Shown: piece by piece, positions 53,411 to 63,469 of the stretch
Numbering within the stretch: the stretch's first letter is position 1
Layout: each line of letters begins with the position of its first letter
Notes under the pieces: generated by a model
The model's input: the letters and a program-made list of their open reading frames with translations, nothing else
The model's database searches: none
What the model was told of the DNA's origin: nothing
Source of the DNA: Heyndrickxia sporothermodurans
GTDB lineage: Bacteria; Bacillota; Bacilli; Bacillales; Bacillaceae_C
DNA length: 64,000 bases
Direction of reading: 5' to 3'
NCBI GenBank assembly: GCA_016756695.1
Contig: CP066701.1
Span: 3,058,001 to 3,122,000 of the forward strand
Program-made: the position numbers and the translations under genes

Positions 53411-54763
53411 TCATGCTACTTGTTGCTGATTTAATTGTACATTAATTCGGTCTGCGGCTAACTTTGAAGCATTATAAATAAGGGTTACCATGTCAAAATG
53501 AATTTTTGCACGTTTCCCAGTACGATAGCGAACATTGTTCAGTTGAAAGAATTCTTTCAGATAGGCATTAACCCGTTCTACGGCAGTACGACGTTTGAAA
53601 ATGTTTTTCCATGCTTGTGACCCGCGTGCTGGTGCGGTATATCTGCGAAGGTCTGAAGTGATTTTCACTTTATAAACCTTTTGGCAAATACCTTCATTAG
53701 CTAAGGGACAGTCGCTGCATTCCTTTGGTCTTGTGTATTTCAATGTTTCATATTTAGGATCAAAACTATCATAACGATAAGAATGCTCTCTGAAACAAGT
53801 TGGGGCAAAGTGTTTATCATAGCCAATGATTTCCCCTTCATTTCGCTTATTATACGCGATGACGGATTGTTGTCCCATTCGATGTACCTGCTCGTATATG
53901 GGTTCATAGTCATAGCCCGCATCCATTGTTTGATAACGTAATGGAAGGTGAAGGCGTTCCTGAATTCCTTTCAGTAAAGGGATAGCTGCCTTACCATCAT
54001 TTAGACTCCCAGATGAAAAAAGAGCCTGTAGAATGTATTGGCTTGATGTACCAACGGCTAAATGACCTTTGTAGCCAAACCAAAAAACATTTTGTCCTTC
54101 TGAGTTCTTTTTCACGCCCCATTTAGGGTCTTGGGGAACTTCGGCACGTAGTTCGGCTAGGGGAACATCTAATTGGGCCACAATTTTTCTATCATATAAA
54201 GGTAAATTGGCTTCCGTTTCAGCTTGTTCTTTAAGCCACCCGTCACGCTCATCTTTTGATTTCCGACCACGTTTTTGGGGTTCAGATTTTGGCTTTTCTT
54301 CTTTTGGCTGCGCTTGGTCTCGTGCTTCAAAATGGGTTGCATCAATGGCCACTGTATCATCCGTGATGAAACCTTCTGCAATAGCCTGGAGGACCACTTT
54401 TTCTTGTTCTTTCTCAAGGATATCGCTTTCCTCCAATTTCGTTATGAGACGTGAATAGGAGGATTCTGAAGGCACATGATCAGAAACCAAAAAGCCACAA
54501 TTTAACTTAAAAGCTAGATCATCATGAAGACGTTTTATAAGATCCTTCATCGTAGGGATGCGCTCTATGTATCTTACAAAGGTGGAGATAATCATGGCTG
54601 CATAGTTTAGTTCTTCCGGTGCACCCAACCGTGATTTTTTCGCCACTTGATGGTACATCGAATCCAAATCTACCGCTGAAATAATGGCTTCATATTTTTG
54701 GGTAGGTTCCATGTCAAATAATTCCTGTATGCCAAATAGGCTAGGTTGTCGTATAATAGTCAT
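53411..54763 (-). CDS. IS1182/IS5-like DDE transposase, intact copy
   Basis: 450 residues from ATG 54763 (GGAGGAG upstream on the minus strand); TTG 54802 would read through the IS66 junction and was not chosen. N-terminal DUF772-type domain, then catalytic D141 (TVAIDATHFEARD), D281 (TMDAGYDYE) and E396 (RRTAVERVNAYLKE); a Cys cluster CSDCPLANEGIC lies between. The family assignment (IS1182 group) is by general likeness. Its native promoter lies beyond the IS66 insertion, so expression may depend on read-through from IS66. Confidence 0.9.
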   Translation of the reverse strand: MTIIRQPSLFGIQELFDMEPTQKYEAIISAVDLDSMYHQVAKKSRLGAPEELNYAAMIISTFVRYIERIPTMKDLIKRLHDDLAFKLNCGFLVSDHVPSESSYSRLITKLEESDILEKEQEKVVLQAIAEGFITDDTVAIDATHFEARDQAQPKEEKPKSEPQKRGRKSKDERDGWLKEQAETEANLPLYDRKIVAQLDVPLAELRAEVPQDPKWGVKKNSEGQNVFWFGYKGHLAVGTSSQYILQALFSSGSLNDGKAAIPLLKGIQERLHLPLRYQTMDAGYDYEPIYEQVHRMGQQSVIAYNKRNEGEIIGYDKHFAPTCFREHSYRYDSFDPKYETLKYTRPKECSDCPLANEGICQKVYKVKITSDLRRYTAPARGSQAWKNIFKRRTAVERVNAYLKEFFQLNNVRYRTGKRAKIHFDMVTLIYNASKLAADRINVQLNQQQVA

Positions 54764-54898
54764 AAGAAGTACTCCTCCAGTCTTTTTATGGTTTGTGGTC
54801 AACGTAAGCCCGAATTATAAAAAATAAGTGTACCTTTCGGTACGCATCGTAAATAGCCGTAAATTCTGACTTTTTTAATCGAATTACGGCTATTTCAT

Positions 54899-56491
54899 TT
54901 ATTTGCTACATTCTGCCTGAATCATTTTTGACCAGGGCATGTATTGATCTAAAATTTCAGGGTTTTGTTGGACGCCGAGATTTGGTAAATCCGTAAAAAG
55001 TTTCTTTATATATTCATAGAAATCAACGCCGTTACTTTTGGCAGTTTCAGCAATACTTAAACAGATGGCATTCGCTTTTGCACCAGCTTCACTTACACTA
55101 AAGAGCCAATTTTTTCTTCCTATAACGTTGGGACGGATGGCGTTCTCGGCTGGATTATTATCCATTTCAATTCGCCCATCATTCAGGAATAATTTGAGTC
55201 CATTTGCCCTGTTTAATGTGTATTCAGCTGCTTTTGCTAACGCATTTTTTCCGTAAAATGGTGATGTTTCAACCCAGTGAAGGAATTCCTCCACGATTGG
55301 CTTCGAGTACTTTTGACGTTTTTTTCTTCGTTTACTCGGAGACAAACGTTTAAATTGCCTTTCTAGTCGATATAAATCATCACAATATTTCACACCGATT
55401 CTACCATTTTTGCTATCAGCTTTCAGCCAATAACGACGAACATGCGCCCAACAATTTGCGAAATTAACGCCTTCCAACTTATCATAAGCAGAATAACCAT
55501 CACACACAATCGTTCCAGAAAAGCCTTCAATAAAACTTTCAAGGACAGATCGAGCTCGAGATAATGCGCTTTGAAAGAGAGTCATTGTTGGCCCTTGGCT
55601 TGGCACACTTCGAAACACCCAATTATACGCATTGGCTTGGCCAGATTTCCCATCGGATCGGTTGATAATTTGTCCGTATGTTTCATCGACATGCAAAACC
55701 GATTTTGCCATCATCAACTCTTTCATTCGTTCGTATACAGGTAACAGCCAATCATGTGCTACACGGATAACCCAATTCGATAGGTTTTTATCATTGGTAT
55801 TCAGTCCATAGCGATTCCATTCCTTTACCTGACGGTAAAGAGGTAAATATTGTGCAAATTTATCATAGATGACTTTGGCAAGTACGCTAGGACTTGCGAT
55901 GCTACGCTGAATCGCTGGTTGTGGTGCTTTCCCGCGTTTGATTTGTGCTGGCTGTGATGAATCAACTTTGCAGTCTTTACATTCATACGCATGTTCAATG
56001 TGCTGTACTTTCATCATTTTTGCAGGAATAAATTTTGCTTCTTCACGTACAAGTGTACTACCAATTTCAATCATTTGCCCTTGGCAACAGTCACAGATTG
56101 TATTTTTCGGATGATGGTGAATAGCTTCTACTTCAATACCATCATGCAAGGAATCATTTCGTTTTTTTGATTTAACTTTTCGTACAACAGTATAAGAGAT
56201 TGTCTGTTGGCTTTGTTCTTCTGTGTGCTCAGGTTCGCTAAAAGCCGGGTCATCATCAAATAATGAGCCTTGCCCATCTGGTACGTTGTATTTCGATTTT
56301 TCGGATTTCGATCCATATAAAAGTTTTGTTAAATGGCGAATTTGTTCAGTTAGCGCTTCAATCTGTTTAGTTGATTGATCTAGCTTTTTCGATAAGTCTT
56401 TGTTTTGTTGATTTGAATGAGCCAATTGTTCTTCGAGAAGTCGAATTAATTTCCCATATGGATTCTTGTTATTGGAAGAAGTATTAACCAT
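54899..56491 (-). CDS. tnpC: IS66 transposase TnpC, intact copy
   Basis: 530 residues. N-terminal leucine-rich coiled coil (about 11-57), zinc finger (C133, C135/C136, C171, C174), DDE domain with D269 (VLHVDETYGQ), D331 (VCDGYSAYD) and E449 (NNPAENAIRP). Downstream of tnpA and tnpB in the usual IS66 order. Confidence 0.95.
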   Translation of the reverse strand: MVNTSSNNKNPYGKLIRLLEEQLAHSNQQNKDLSKKLDQSTKQIEALTEQIRHLTKLLYGSKSEKSKYNVPDGQGSLFDDDPAFSEPEHTEEQSQQTISYTVVRKVKSKKRNDSLHDGIEVEAIHHHPKNTICDCCQGQMIEIGSTLVREEAKFIPAKMMKVQHIEHAYECKDCKVDSSQPAQIKRGKAPQPAIQRSIASPSVLAKVIYDKFAQYLPLYRQVKEWNRYGLNTNDKNLSNWVIRVAHDWLLPVYERMKELMMAKSVLHVDETYGQIINRSDGKSGQANAYNWVFRSVPSQGPTMTLFQSALSRARSVLESFIEGFSGTIVCDGYSAYDKLEGVNFANCWAHVRRYWLKADSKNGRIGVKYCDDLYRLERQFKRLSPSKRRKKRQKYSKPIVEEFLHWVETSPFYGKNALAKAAEYTLNRANGLKLFLNDGRIEMDNNPAENAIRPNVIGRKNWLFSVSEAGAKANAICLSIAETAKSNGVDFYEYIKKLFTDLPNLGVQQNPEILDQYMPWSKMIQAECSK

Positions 56492-56593
56492 TTATTTCAC
56501 CACTTTTCGTTCACCATAAGTTAGTTATATTATAACATTTTTAACGTAGAAAGCGAAGTTGAAAATGGCTATAAACCAACATTTCTAGCTTGT

Positions 56594-56948
56594 TTAGAAT
56601 ACTCCTTTTTGTGATTTTTGAATGGCCTTTGGTTGCTGAATGGACAACCCTTCTAACAACCAGCGAACCTCCTGTTGCGAAAGTTTACGTACTTCATTTT
56701 CATCTTTTGGCCATTGAAGTTTTCCTCCATCTAGTCGCTTATAAAGCATGGCGAAACCATCGCCATCAAAATATAAACATTTATAACGGTCTTTACTCCA
56801 ACCAGAGAAAAGGAAAATAGAATCTCCATATGGATCAAGTTCGAAAGAATCTTGAATTAGCGTTGCTAATCCATCAATTCCCTTCCTCATATCTGTTTTA
56901 CCGCAAATAATATAAATGTTTTTTTACACTGGTATAATCATGTTTCAT
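56594..56948 (-). pseudogene. tnpB: IS66 TnpB, copy 3, frameshifted
   Basis: Identical to the 117-residue TnpB of copy 2 except for one extra T in a run near 56920 (seven against six), which breaks the frame after about eight codons. An internal ATG (56890) opens 98 residues. Either a true lesion or a homopolymer error. Confidence 0.85.
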
Positions 56949-57136
56949 AGATTTTTCAACTCCCTCATGACCGTTTGGATGATGTGCTCATCTACGCCGT
57001 TGAAGAAGGAAATTTCAGCAGCTTCAATTTTGATTGTGCAAAAGCTATTTGAAGGATCTTTCGAAGTTGTGGATGTTATAATATTTTTTTCTGGTTGTAT
57101 TGAAACGGGGACGATTGTTAGTTTTTGTTGTGACAT
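56945..57136 (-). CDS. tnpA: IS66 TnpA, copy 3
   Basis: 63 residues, ATG 57136 with AAGGAGGTGC upstream on the minus strand; same as copy 2. Overlaps tnpB by four bases. Confidence 0.85.
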   Translation of the reverse strand: MSQQKLTIVPVSIQPEKNIITSTTSKDPSNSFCTIKIEAAEISFFNGVDEHIIQTVMRELKNL

Positions 57137-57331
57137 AGGAAAAGCACCTCCTTAATTGATACGATTATTGTACTAAGGGGTGCTGATCATTTATATGCGT
57201 TGTTTGAATGGGGGCTTACTGGTCAACTACCATTATACAAGATTTGGGGAGGTACTTCTTTTTTTATCTCTTAAACCCCTTGATACACAAGGGCTAAGAA
57301 TTATGAAATTCATTCACATGCTATAATAATA

Positions 57332-57370
57332 AAACTCTCGCTTAAATATAATGTCGAGGGTTTTATTTTT
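57332..57370 (+). terminator. Terminator of the era-recO operon
   Basis: AAAACTCTCG and CGAGGGTTTT (one G-T pair), then ATTTTTTT. Now separated from recO by the 4-kb element. Confidence 0.75.
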
Positions 57371-57460
57371 TTGGATTTAGCAAAAATCTTTTCAATACTG
57401 TTAAATAGTATATAATAATTAAAGTATAAGTATAACTCTTTAACGATTTTTTTATGTTAG

Positions 57461-58102
57461 GTGGTGAAGAAAATAGAACTAAACAAAAGGCAGGAGACAA
57501 TATTACAAATTGTTAAAGATAATGGTCCTATAACTGGTGAACATATTGCAGAAAAGTTAAATCTTACGAGGGCAACGTTAAGACCGGATTTAGCTATTTT
57601 AACGATGGCTGGATATTTGGATGCAAGGCCTAGAGTTGGTTATTTCTATACAGGAAAATCGAGTGCCCAGCTATTAACGGAAAGTTTAAAGAACATTTTT
57701 GTTAAAGACTATCAGTCGATGCCGGTTGTGGTTAATGAAAACATATCGGTATATGATGCAATTGTTACGGTTTTTTTGGAGGATGTTGGTACACTATTTG
57801 TCGTTGACGAAAATCTTTTATTAGTTGGTGTCCTTTCCCGGAAAGATTTGTTACGGGCAAGTATCGGAAAGCAAGAACTCTCTTCTTTACCAGTGAATAT
57901 TATAATGACAAGAATGCCGAATATTACGATGTGTAAAAAAGATGATTTACTAATCGATGTTGCAAAAAAATTAATTGAAAAACAAATCGATTCAATTCCG
58001 GTTGTAAAAGAAACGACAACAAATGGTTATGAGGTAATTGGCAGAATAACGAAAACAAATATAACAAAAGCATTTGTAGCACTAGCAGATGAAGATTTAT
58101 AG
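57461..58102 (+). CDS. ccpN: Transcriptional repressor CcpN
   Basis: 213 residues (YqzB). N-terminal helix-turn-helix (ITGEHIAEKLNLTRATLRPDLAIL) and two CBS domains (VSVYDAI-type start near 90, NIIMTRMPNI onward). Represses gluconeogenic genes on glycolytic carbon in B. subtilis. Two GTG codons (57461, 57464) compete as start; the site is weak (TAGGTGG). Upstream TATAAT-like box near 57414. glyQS, normally just upstream, is absent. Confidence 0.95.
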   Translation: MVKKIELNKRQETILQIVKDNGPITGEHIAEKLNLTRATLRPDLAILTMAGYLDARPRVGYFYTGKSSAQLLTESLKNIFVKDYQSMPVVVNENISVYDAIVTVFLEDVGTLFVVDENLLLVGVLSRKDLLRASIGKQELSSLPVNIIMTRMPNITMCKKDDLLIDVAKKLIEKQIDSIPVVKETTTNGYEVIGRITKTNITKAFVALADEDL

Positions 58103-58122
58103 TAAAGGATGGTGACCTTTAA

Positions 58123-58923
58123 ATGACAAGACCAATTATATATGTTGTTTCCGATTCAGTTGGCGAAACAGCTGAATTAGTAACAAAGGCTGCCATTAGT
58201 CAATTTAATGGAAAAGATGCAGAAATTAAACGTTTTCCATATGTAGAAGATTACCAGCATATTGATGAGGTAGTTTCATTGGCTAAGCTGAATCATGGAG
58301 TAATTATCCATACTTTAGTTAAGCCGCAAATGAGAGTATATTTAAAAAAACAGGCCTTAGATCAAAAAGTAAATGAAGTTGACATTATTGGTCCATTAAT
58401 GGATAAATTCCAAGAATTGTATCATAAAGAACCGTTGTGTGAGCCAGGATTAGTTAGAAAATTGGATGATGATTATTTTAAAAAGGTTGAAGCGATTGAG
58501 TTTGCTGTAAAGTATGATGATGGCCGAGATCCGAGAGGGATTCTTCGGGCAGATATCATTTTAGTCGGTGTTTCAAGAACATCAAAAACCCCGTTATCAC
58601 AGTACCTCGCGCATAAACGTTTTAAAGTGGCTAATGTACCTCTTGTTCCGGAAGTGGATCCACCCGAAGAACTTTTTAAAGTATCTCCTGAAAAATGCTT
58701 TGGACTCAAAATTAGCCCCGAAAAACTTAATTATATTCGAAAAGAACGACTACTAGCACTTGGCTTAAATGATGAAGCAAGTTATGCAAATATTAATCGT
58801 ATTAAAACGGAGTTGAATTATTTCGATTCAATTGTTTCAAAAATCGGATGTAATGTCATTGATGTAACAAATAAAGCGGTAGAAGAAACAGCGAATATCA
58901 TTATTAATATGAAGCGACTATAG
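58123..58923 (+). CDS. yqfL: Pyruvate, phosphate dikinase regulatory protein
   Basis: 266 residues, PDRP/DUF299 family: ADP-dependent kinase and Pi-dependent phosphorylase acting on PPDK (or PEP synthase). P-loop GVSRTSKT at residues 149-156; start [14 protein letters not shown]. Pairing with ccpN is conserved and fits control of the pyruvate-PEP node. ATG 58123. Confidence 0.95.
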   Translation: MTRPIIYVVSDSVGETAELVTKAAISQFNGKDAEIKRFPYVEDYQHIDEVVSLAKLNHGVIIHTLVKPQMRVYLKKQALDQKVNEVDIIGPLMDKFQELYHKEPLCEPGLVRKLDDDYFKKVEAIEFAVKYDDGRDPRGILRADIILVGVSRTSKTPLSQYLAHKRFKVANVPLVPEVDPPEELFKVSPEKCFGLKISPEKLNYIRKERLLALGLNDEASYANINRIKTELNYFDSIVSKIGCNVIDVTNKAVEETANIIINMKRL

Positions 58924-58927
58924 AATT

Positions 58928-58976
58928 AAGAGGATGTCTGATAAGTATTTCATTATGCTATTGGACATCCTCGTAA
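58928..58976 (+). terminator. Terminator after yqfL
   Basis: GAGGATGTC and GACATCCTC around about 25 bases, then GTAATTTT. The following 250 bp are AT-rich and hold only a promoter candidate. Confidence 0.65.
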
Positions 58977-59042
58977 TTTTATAGCGGTCTGAAGTAGTAA
59001 TTTTTTGTTAAAATGAAAATTAAAGATATAAGTAAAAATATA

Positions 59043-59071
59043 TGGTCAAGAATGAGAAAATATACTATAAT
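59043..59071 (+). promoter_or_regulatory. Putative sigma-A promoter of yqxD-dnaG-sigA
   Basis: TGGTCA (59043-59048), 17-bp spacer, TATAAT (59066-59071), about 170 bp upstream of yqxD. The only good match in the 58976-59238 gap. Confidence 0.5.
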
Positions 59072-59238
59072 AAAAAATTGTGATAAAAATGTATTTAAAA
59101 TAGGTTTAGAGTCATGGATTAAGGAATAAACTAACTATTGGGATATGTCAAGTTTCTAAACCTAGAAAAATTCGACAAAAATAAAAAAATACAATCAGAG
59201 TTTGGAAAAGAAAGAAGGATTCTGTGGAGTGATGTAGA

Positions 59239-59709
59239 ATAGTTACTAATACAGAAAGAAAAGGAACAACTATTTTTGTTGATGCGGATGCATGTCCAGT
59301 AAAACAAGAAATCATATCAGTAGCAATAAAATATAGTTTGCCTTATTTATTTATCGCTTCATATGCGCATAAATCAAATAAACATGATGAACGATGGATA
59401 TATGTTGATCCAGACAAGGAATCAGCAGATCTTTATATTATGAATCATGTTAAAAAAAATGACATAGTTATCACACAAGATATTGGGCTTGCAAGTCTCG
59501 TGCTACCTAAGCGGGTATTTGCTCTTTCTCCTAGAGGCAAGGAATATAAGGAAGAAGCAATCCAAACAGCACTTGACTTTCGGTATTTGGCTGCAAAAGC
59601 TAGACGTAGAGGGAAATATGAAAAAGGACCAAAACCCTTTACAGAACATGATAGGCAATCCTTTATTAATAAATTTGAGGAGATTTTGTCGAATATTGTA
59701 GTAAAGTAG
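59239..59709 (+). CDS. yqxD: YaiI/YqxD family protein with apparent ATA start
   Basis: 156 residues if read from 59239. The conserved N-terminal motif IFVDADACPVK (from about 59269) shows that the coding region begins well before the first standard start (TTG 59338), which would cut it off. An in-frame TGA lies at 59230, and the only codons between are TGT AGA ATA GTT ACT AAT ACA GAA AGA. ATA 59239 stands seven bases after GGAGTG, so translation probably starts there, or the ATG has mutated. Conserved parts FIASYAHKSN and ALDFRYLAAKARRRG are normal. Upstream of dnaG as in B. subtilis. Function unknown (PIN-like fold). Confidence 0.75.
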   Translation: MVTNTERKGTTIFVDADACPVKQEIISVAIKYSLPYLFIASYAHKSNKHDERWIYVDPDKESADLYIMNHVKKNDIVITQDIGLASLVLPKRVFALSPRGKEYKEEAIQTALDFRYLAAKARRRGKYEKGPKPFTEHDRQSFINKFEEILSNIVVK

Positions 59710-59738
59710 AAATATTAAATTTAATTGGGGATGTTTTC

Positions 59739-61553
59739 GTGGTTGGAATTATTCCTGAGGATAAAATCAATGAAATACGTCAATCAATAGATATAGTAGA
59801 TATTATCGGGGAATATGTACATCTAAAAAAACAGGGCAGAAATTATTTTGGCCTATGTCCCTTCCATGGTGAAAATACTCCATCCTTTTCAGTTTCAACT
59901 GATAAGCAAATATACCATTGCTTTGGCTGCGGTGCTGGTGGGAATGTTATTTCATTTTTAATGGATATTGATGGATTGAGTTTTCAAGAAGCTGTAATGA
60001 AGCTTGCAGAAAAAGGTAAGGTACATTTAGAACTTGAGAAAGGATTAAATGACCATACTTCTAAAACAAAAGACACTTCAGAAGAGAAACAAATGAAGGA
60101 AGCATATGAGCTTCTCCAAAAGTTTTACCATCATTTATTGGTAAATACTACTGAAGGTCAACATGCGTTAGAATATCTTCTTGGGCGTGGTTTTTCAAAA
60201 GACAGTATTGAAAAATTCCAAATTGGTTATTCCCTTCCAAGTTGGGATTTTACTGTGAAATGGTTAAACAAGCGTGGATTTCAATTACCTTTATTAGAAA
60301 AAGCTGGTCTCATAATAAAAAGAGAAAGCGATGAATCATATTTTGATCGTTTTCGAAATAGAATTATGTTTCCAATCCAAAATTCGAAAGGGGAAACGAT
60401 AGCCTTTGCCGGTAGAGCTATTGAAAAAGAAGACCAACCTAAATATTTAAATAGTCCAGAAACAATCCTTTTTAATAAAAGTAATATTTTATACAACTAT
60501 TACCGTGCGAAAGGATTTATTAAAAAACAGCAGCAGGCCATTTTATTTGAAGGTTTCGCTGATGTTATATCTGCTGATACAGCTGAAATTTTTAATGGTA
60601 TAGCTACGATGGGTACATCTTTAACAGAACAGCACGTTCAGTTAATTAGAAGAATGACAGATTCTGTTACGATTTGTTATGATTCGGATTTTGCAGGTAT
60701 TGAAGCAGCTTATAGAGCCGGGAAAATGCTCTCTGAGCAAAACTGTAATATTCGTATAGCAAGGATGCCCGAAGGATTAGACCCTGATGACTACATAAAA
60801 AAATACGGAGCCGAAAAGTTTCGTCAAGATGTAATAGGGGCAAGTCTAACGTTTATGTCCTTCAAAATGGAATATTTCCGTTTAGGAAAAAATCTTCAAA
60901 ATGAAGGAGAAAAGCTACAATATATAGAAAAGATTATAGAAGAAATTACAAATCTTGATAAAGCAGTAGAAAGAGATCATTACTTAAGGCAGTTGGCAGA
61001 TGAATTTTCGATATCTTTAGATGCATTAAAACAACAACAGAAACAAATATTTTATGCAACTAAAAAAAATCGGCATCACCAAAAAGAGGTAAAGACGAAA
61101 AGATTTTATACTGAACAAAAAAATCGTTTATTTCCGGCTCATCATACTGCGGAAAGACGTTTACTTGCCCACATGCTGCAAGATGCTGATGTAGCATTTA
61201 AAATAAAAGAATTATTAAATGGAATTATTCTATACTATGATGAACATCAAGCGATTCTGACCTATTTACTTGGTTTTTATGAGGAAGGAAATGAGCCTGA
61301 TACGAGTAAGTTTTTACTCATTCTTCCTGATGAAAAATTGCGAGGAATCGTAACTGAACTTGAAATGATGCCGCTAAATAGCGAAGTTACTGATCGTGAA
61401 ATTGAGGATTATGTATATCAAGTGTTGAAACATCAAAAGATGTTAAAAATAAAGGAAAAAGAAAACTTGCAAAAGAAAGCAGAGCAAGAAAATGATAGGG
61501 AAAAGGCGTTGAGCCTTGCAGTTGAAATCTTACAACTCCGGAAATCCTTATAA
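59739..61553 (+). CDS. dnaG: DNA primase DnaG
   Basis: 604 residues. Zinc-binding domain C40, H43, C61, C64; TOPRIM motifs [10 protein letters not shown] (EGxxD) and [11 protein letters not shown] (DxD); C-terminal helicase-binding region. GTG start 59739 with GGGGATG upstream. First large gene of the macromolecular synthesis operon with sigA. Confidence 0.97.
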   Translation: MVGIIPEDKINEIRQSIDIVDIIGEYVHLKKQGRNYFGLCPFHGENTPSFSVSTDKQIYHCFGCGAGGNVISFLMDIDGLSFQEAVMKLAEKGKVHLELEKGLNDHTSKTKDTSEEKQMKEAYELLQKFYHHLLVNTTEGQHALEYLLGRGFSKDSIEKFQIGYSLPSWDFTVKWLNKRGFQLPLLEKAGLIIKRESDESYFDRFRNRIMFPIQNSKGETIAFAGRAIEKEDQPKYLNSPETILFNKSNILYNYYRAKGFIKKQQQAILFEGFADVISADTAEIFNGIATMGTSLTEQHVQLIRRMTDSVTICYDSDFAGIEAAYRAGKMLSEQNCNIRIARMPEGLDPDDYIKKYGAEKFRQDVIGASLTFMSFKMEYFRLGKNLQNEGEKLQYIEKIIEEITNLDKAVERDHYLRQLADEFSISLDALKQQQKQIFYATKKNRHHQKEVKTKRFYTEQKNRLFPAHHTAERRLLAHMLQDADVAFKIKELLNGIILYYDEHQAILTYLLGFYEEGNEPDTSKFLLILPDEKLRGIVTELEMMPLNSEVTDREIEDYVYQVLKHQKMLKIKEKENLQKKAEQENDREKALSLAVEILQLRKSL

Positions 61554-61593
61554 ATTCTGTAGTTGGTTGAAATACTTGGAAGGAGGGGGACAA

Positions 61594-62727
61594 ATGGCTG
61601 AAAAATCAGCTCGTTCCAAAGAAATTGAATCCGAATTAACTCTTGATCAAGCTAAAGAGCAATTAGTTGAGCGTGGTAAAAAAAGAGGTATATTAACATA
61701 TGAAATAATCTCAAGTAAATTAGGTCATTTCGAATTAGATTCTGAGCAAATGGATGAATTTTATGAATATTTAGGTGACCAAGGGATTGAGATTACAGAA
61801 GAAAATGATGATGAAGATGAGGATGCTCCAAACATTCATGAACTTGAGAAAGATGATGAAGAGTTTGATCTAAATGATTTAAGTGTTCCTCCAGGTGTAA
61901 AAATAAATGACCCGGTCCGAATGTACTTAAAGGAAATTGGCCGAGTAGACTTACTTTCTGCTGAAGAAGAGATCTCTCTTGCTAAACGTATTGAACAAGG
62001 CGATGAAGAAGCGAAAAGACGACTTGCAGAAGCAAATTTACGTTTAGTAGTTAGTATTGCTAAAAGATACGTTGGGCGCGGTATGCTTTTCTTGGACCTA
62101 ATTCAAGAAGGTAATATGGGACTAATTAAAGCAGTTGAAAAATTTGATTATGATAAAGGGTTTAAATTTAGTACGTATGCAACTTGGTGGATACGTCAAG
62201 CGATTACACGTGCGATTGCGGACCAAGCCCGTACGATTCGTATTCCGGTTCACATGGTTGAGACAATTAATAAATTAATTCGCGTTCAACGACAATTATT
62301 ACAAGACTTAGGTCGTGAACCATCTCCTGAAGAAATAGCAGAAGAAATGGATTTAACTCCGGAAAAGGTAAGAGAAATCTTAAAGATTGCTCAAGAGCCA
62401 GTTTCATTGGAGACTCCAATAGGTGAAGAAGACGATTCCCATCTAGGTGATTTTATCGAAGATCAAGACGCAACTTCACCATCTGAACATGCTGCATATG
62501 AATTATTAAAAGAACAATTAGAAGATGTTTTAGACACGTTAACTGATCGTGAAGAAAATGTTCTCCGACTTCGTTTTGGACTTGATGACGGCCGTACAAG
62601 AACCCTTGAAGAAGTAGGCAAGGTATTCGGTGTTACTCGAGAAAGAATACGTCAAATTGAAGCCAAAGCCCTACGCAAACTTCGTCATCCAAGCAGAAGT
62701 AAACGATTAAAGGATTTCTTAGAATAA
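61594..62727 (+). CDS. sigA: RNA polymerase primary sigma factor SigA
   Basis: 377 residues from ATG 61594 (AAGGAGGGGGAC upstream); the frame back to 61516 overlaps dnaG. Acidic region 1.1, then region 1.2 to 2.4 ([34 protein letters not shown]), region 3 and region 4 helix-turn-helix ([20 protein letters not shown]). Housekeeping sigma factor. Confidence 0.99.
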   Translation: MAEKSARSKEIESELTLDQAKEQLVERGKKRGILTYEIISSKLGHFELDSEQMDEFYEYLGDQGIEITEENDDEDEDAPNIHELEKDDEEFDLNDLSVPPGVKINDPVRMYLKEIGRVDLLSAEEEISLAKRIEQGDEEAKRRLAEANLRLVVSIAKRYVGRGMLFLDLIQEGNMGLIKAVEKFDYDKGFKFSTYATWWIRQAITRAIADQARTIRIPVHMVETINKLIRVQRQLLQDLGREPSPEEIAEEMDLTPEKVREILKIAQEPVSLETPIGEEDDSHLGDFIEDQDATSPSEHAAYELLKEQLEDVLDTLTDREENVLRLRFGLDDGRTRTLEEVGKVFGVTRERIRQIEAKALRKLRHPSRSKRLKDFLE

Positions 62728-62740
62728 TACTAAATTTGAA

Positions 62741-62773
62741 ATAGTTTACTTCTTCGGAAGTAAGCTATTTTTT
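62741..62773 (+). terminator. Terminator after sigA
   Basis: ATAGTTTACTTC-TTCG-GAAGTAAGCTAT (one G-T pair) followed by TTTTTT. Confidence 0.88.
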
Positions 62774-63378
62774 TGAAAAGAAAAAAGGATATTTCACGCT
62801 TTTTGTCGAAAGTTTTTAACAGGATGTGTTGCATATTGGATTCTTCACGAAAAGAAGTAATAATTAATGAAATCATTTATTGGAAAAACCATAAAATGCT
62901 ACCGGACCATTATTGCGATTATTTACTTGCCTTGTATAGTGAAGGTGAGCTAAATAATGAAATAAGTGACGTTAACAAAAGAAAACATGGAGGAAAGTTT
63001 GGTATTTTTCTTTTCATCCTTTGTTTAATTGTCAGCGTATCATTATTTGTCATTTATTTTACTGAATTAGCTTTTATTTTGCAAACGATGATTTTGACAA
63101 GTTTTGTCGTTTTTTTACTAATTTTAGGTTTTTATTATTCTAACAAAGAATTTTGGTATTCTATTTTTTATATTGGAGCTGCATTTTTATTTTTACTTTT
63201 ATCTATCCATATTATTGAAAAGTTATTTAATAATAATTCATTAGCACTTTATATTACGCTTTTTTTTAATTGCTTTATTTGGTTACTAACGGGATGGCGG
63301 ATGAAATTACTTTATTTTATTATCTCTGGTGTATTAGGTATTTTAGTATTAATTATTTATCTTAATATAACAGGATAA
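62773..63378 (+). CDS. Hypothetical polytopic membrane protein
   Basis: About 201 residues. A soluble N-terminal stretch (about 1-70) with EIIYWKNHKMLPDHYCDYLL, then a basic linker and five predicted membrane helices (about 77-200). The N-terminal block seems conserved in Bacillus membrane proteins of unknown role, but I do not recognise a named family. TTG 62773 lies in the T-run of the sigA terminator; ATG 62824 is a shorter alternative. No convincing ribosome-binding site for either, so the start is uncertain. Confidence 0.7.
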   Translation: MKRKKDISRFLSKVFNRMCCILDSSRKEVIINEIIYWKNHKMLPDHYCDYLLALYSEGELNNEISDVNKRKHGGKFGIFLFILCLIVSVSLFVIYFTELAFILQTMILTSFVVFLLILGFYYSNKEFWYSIFYIGAAFLFLLLSIHIIEKLFNNNSLALYITLFFNCFIWLLTGWRMKLLYFIISGVLGILVLIIYLNITG

Positions 63379-63469
63379 TTTTTAAAGCTTTAAAAAGTTG
63401 AGAATATTCTTCTACTTACATTATAATGTTAAATGAAAGCGGCTTCAAGAAAAAAGGGGGATATGTGCA

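Larger units (their letters stand above)
53335..57315 (-). mobile_element. Nested IS copy 3 (IS66 inside IS1182-like element) at recO
   Basis: 3981 bp, the best-preserved copy. Host duplication ACATG at 53330-53334 and 57316-57320. Terminal inverted 12-mer at 53339-53350 and 57299-57310. IS66 occupies 54804-57219 with 8-bp duplication TGGTCAAC at 54796-54803 and 57220-57227. The IS1182-like transposase and IS66 TnpC are both full length; only TnpB is frameshifted. Confidence 0.95.
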
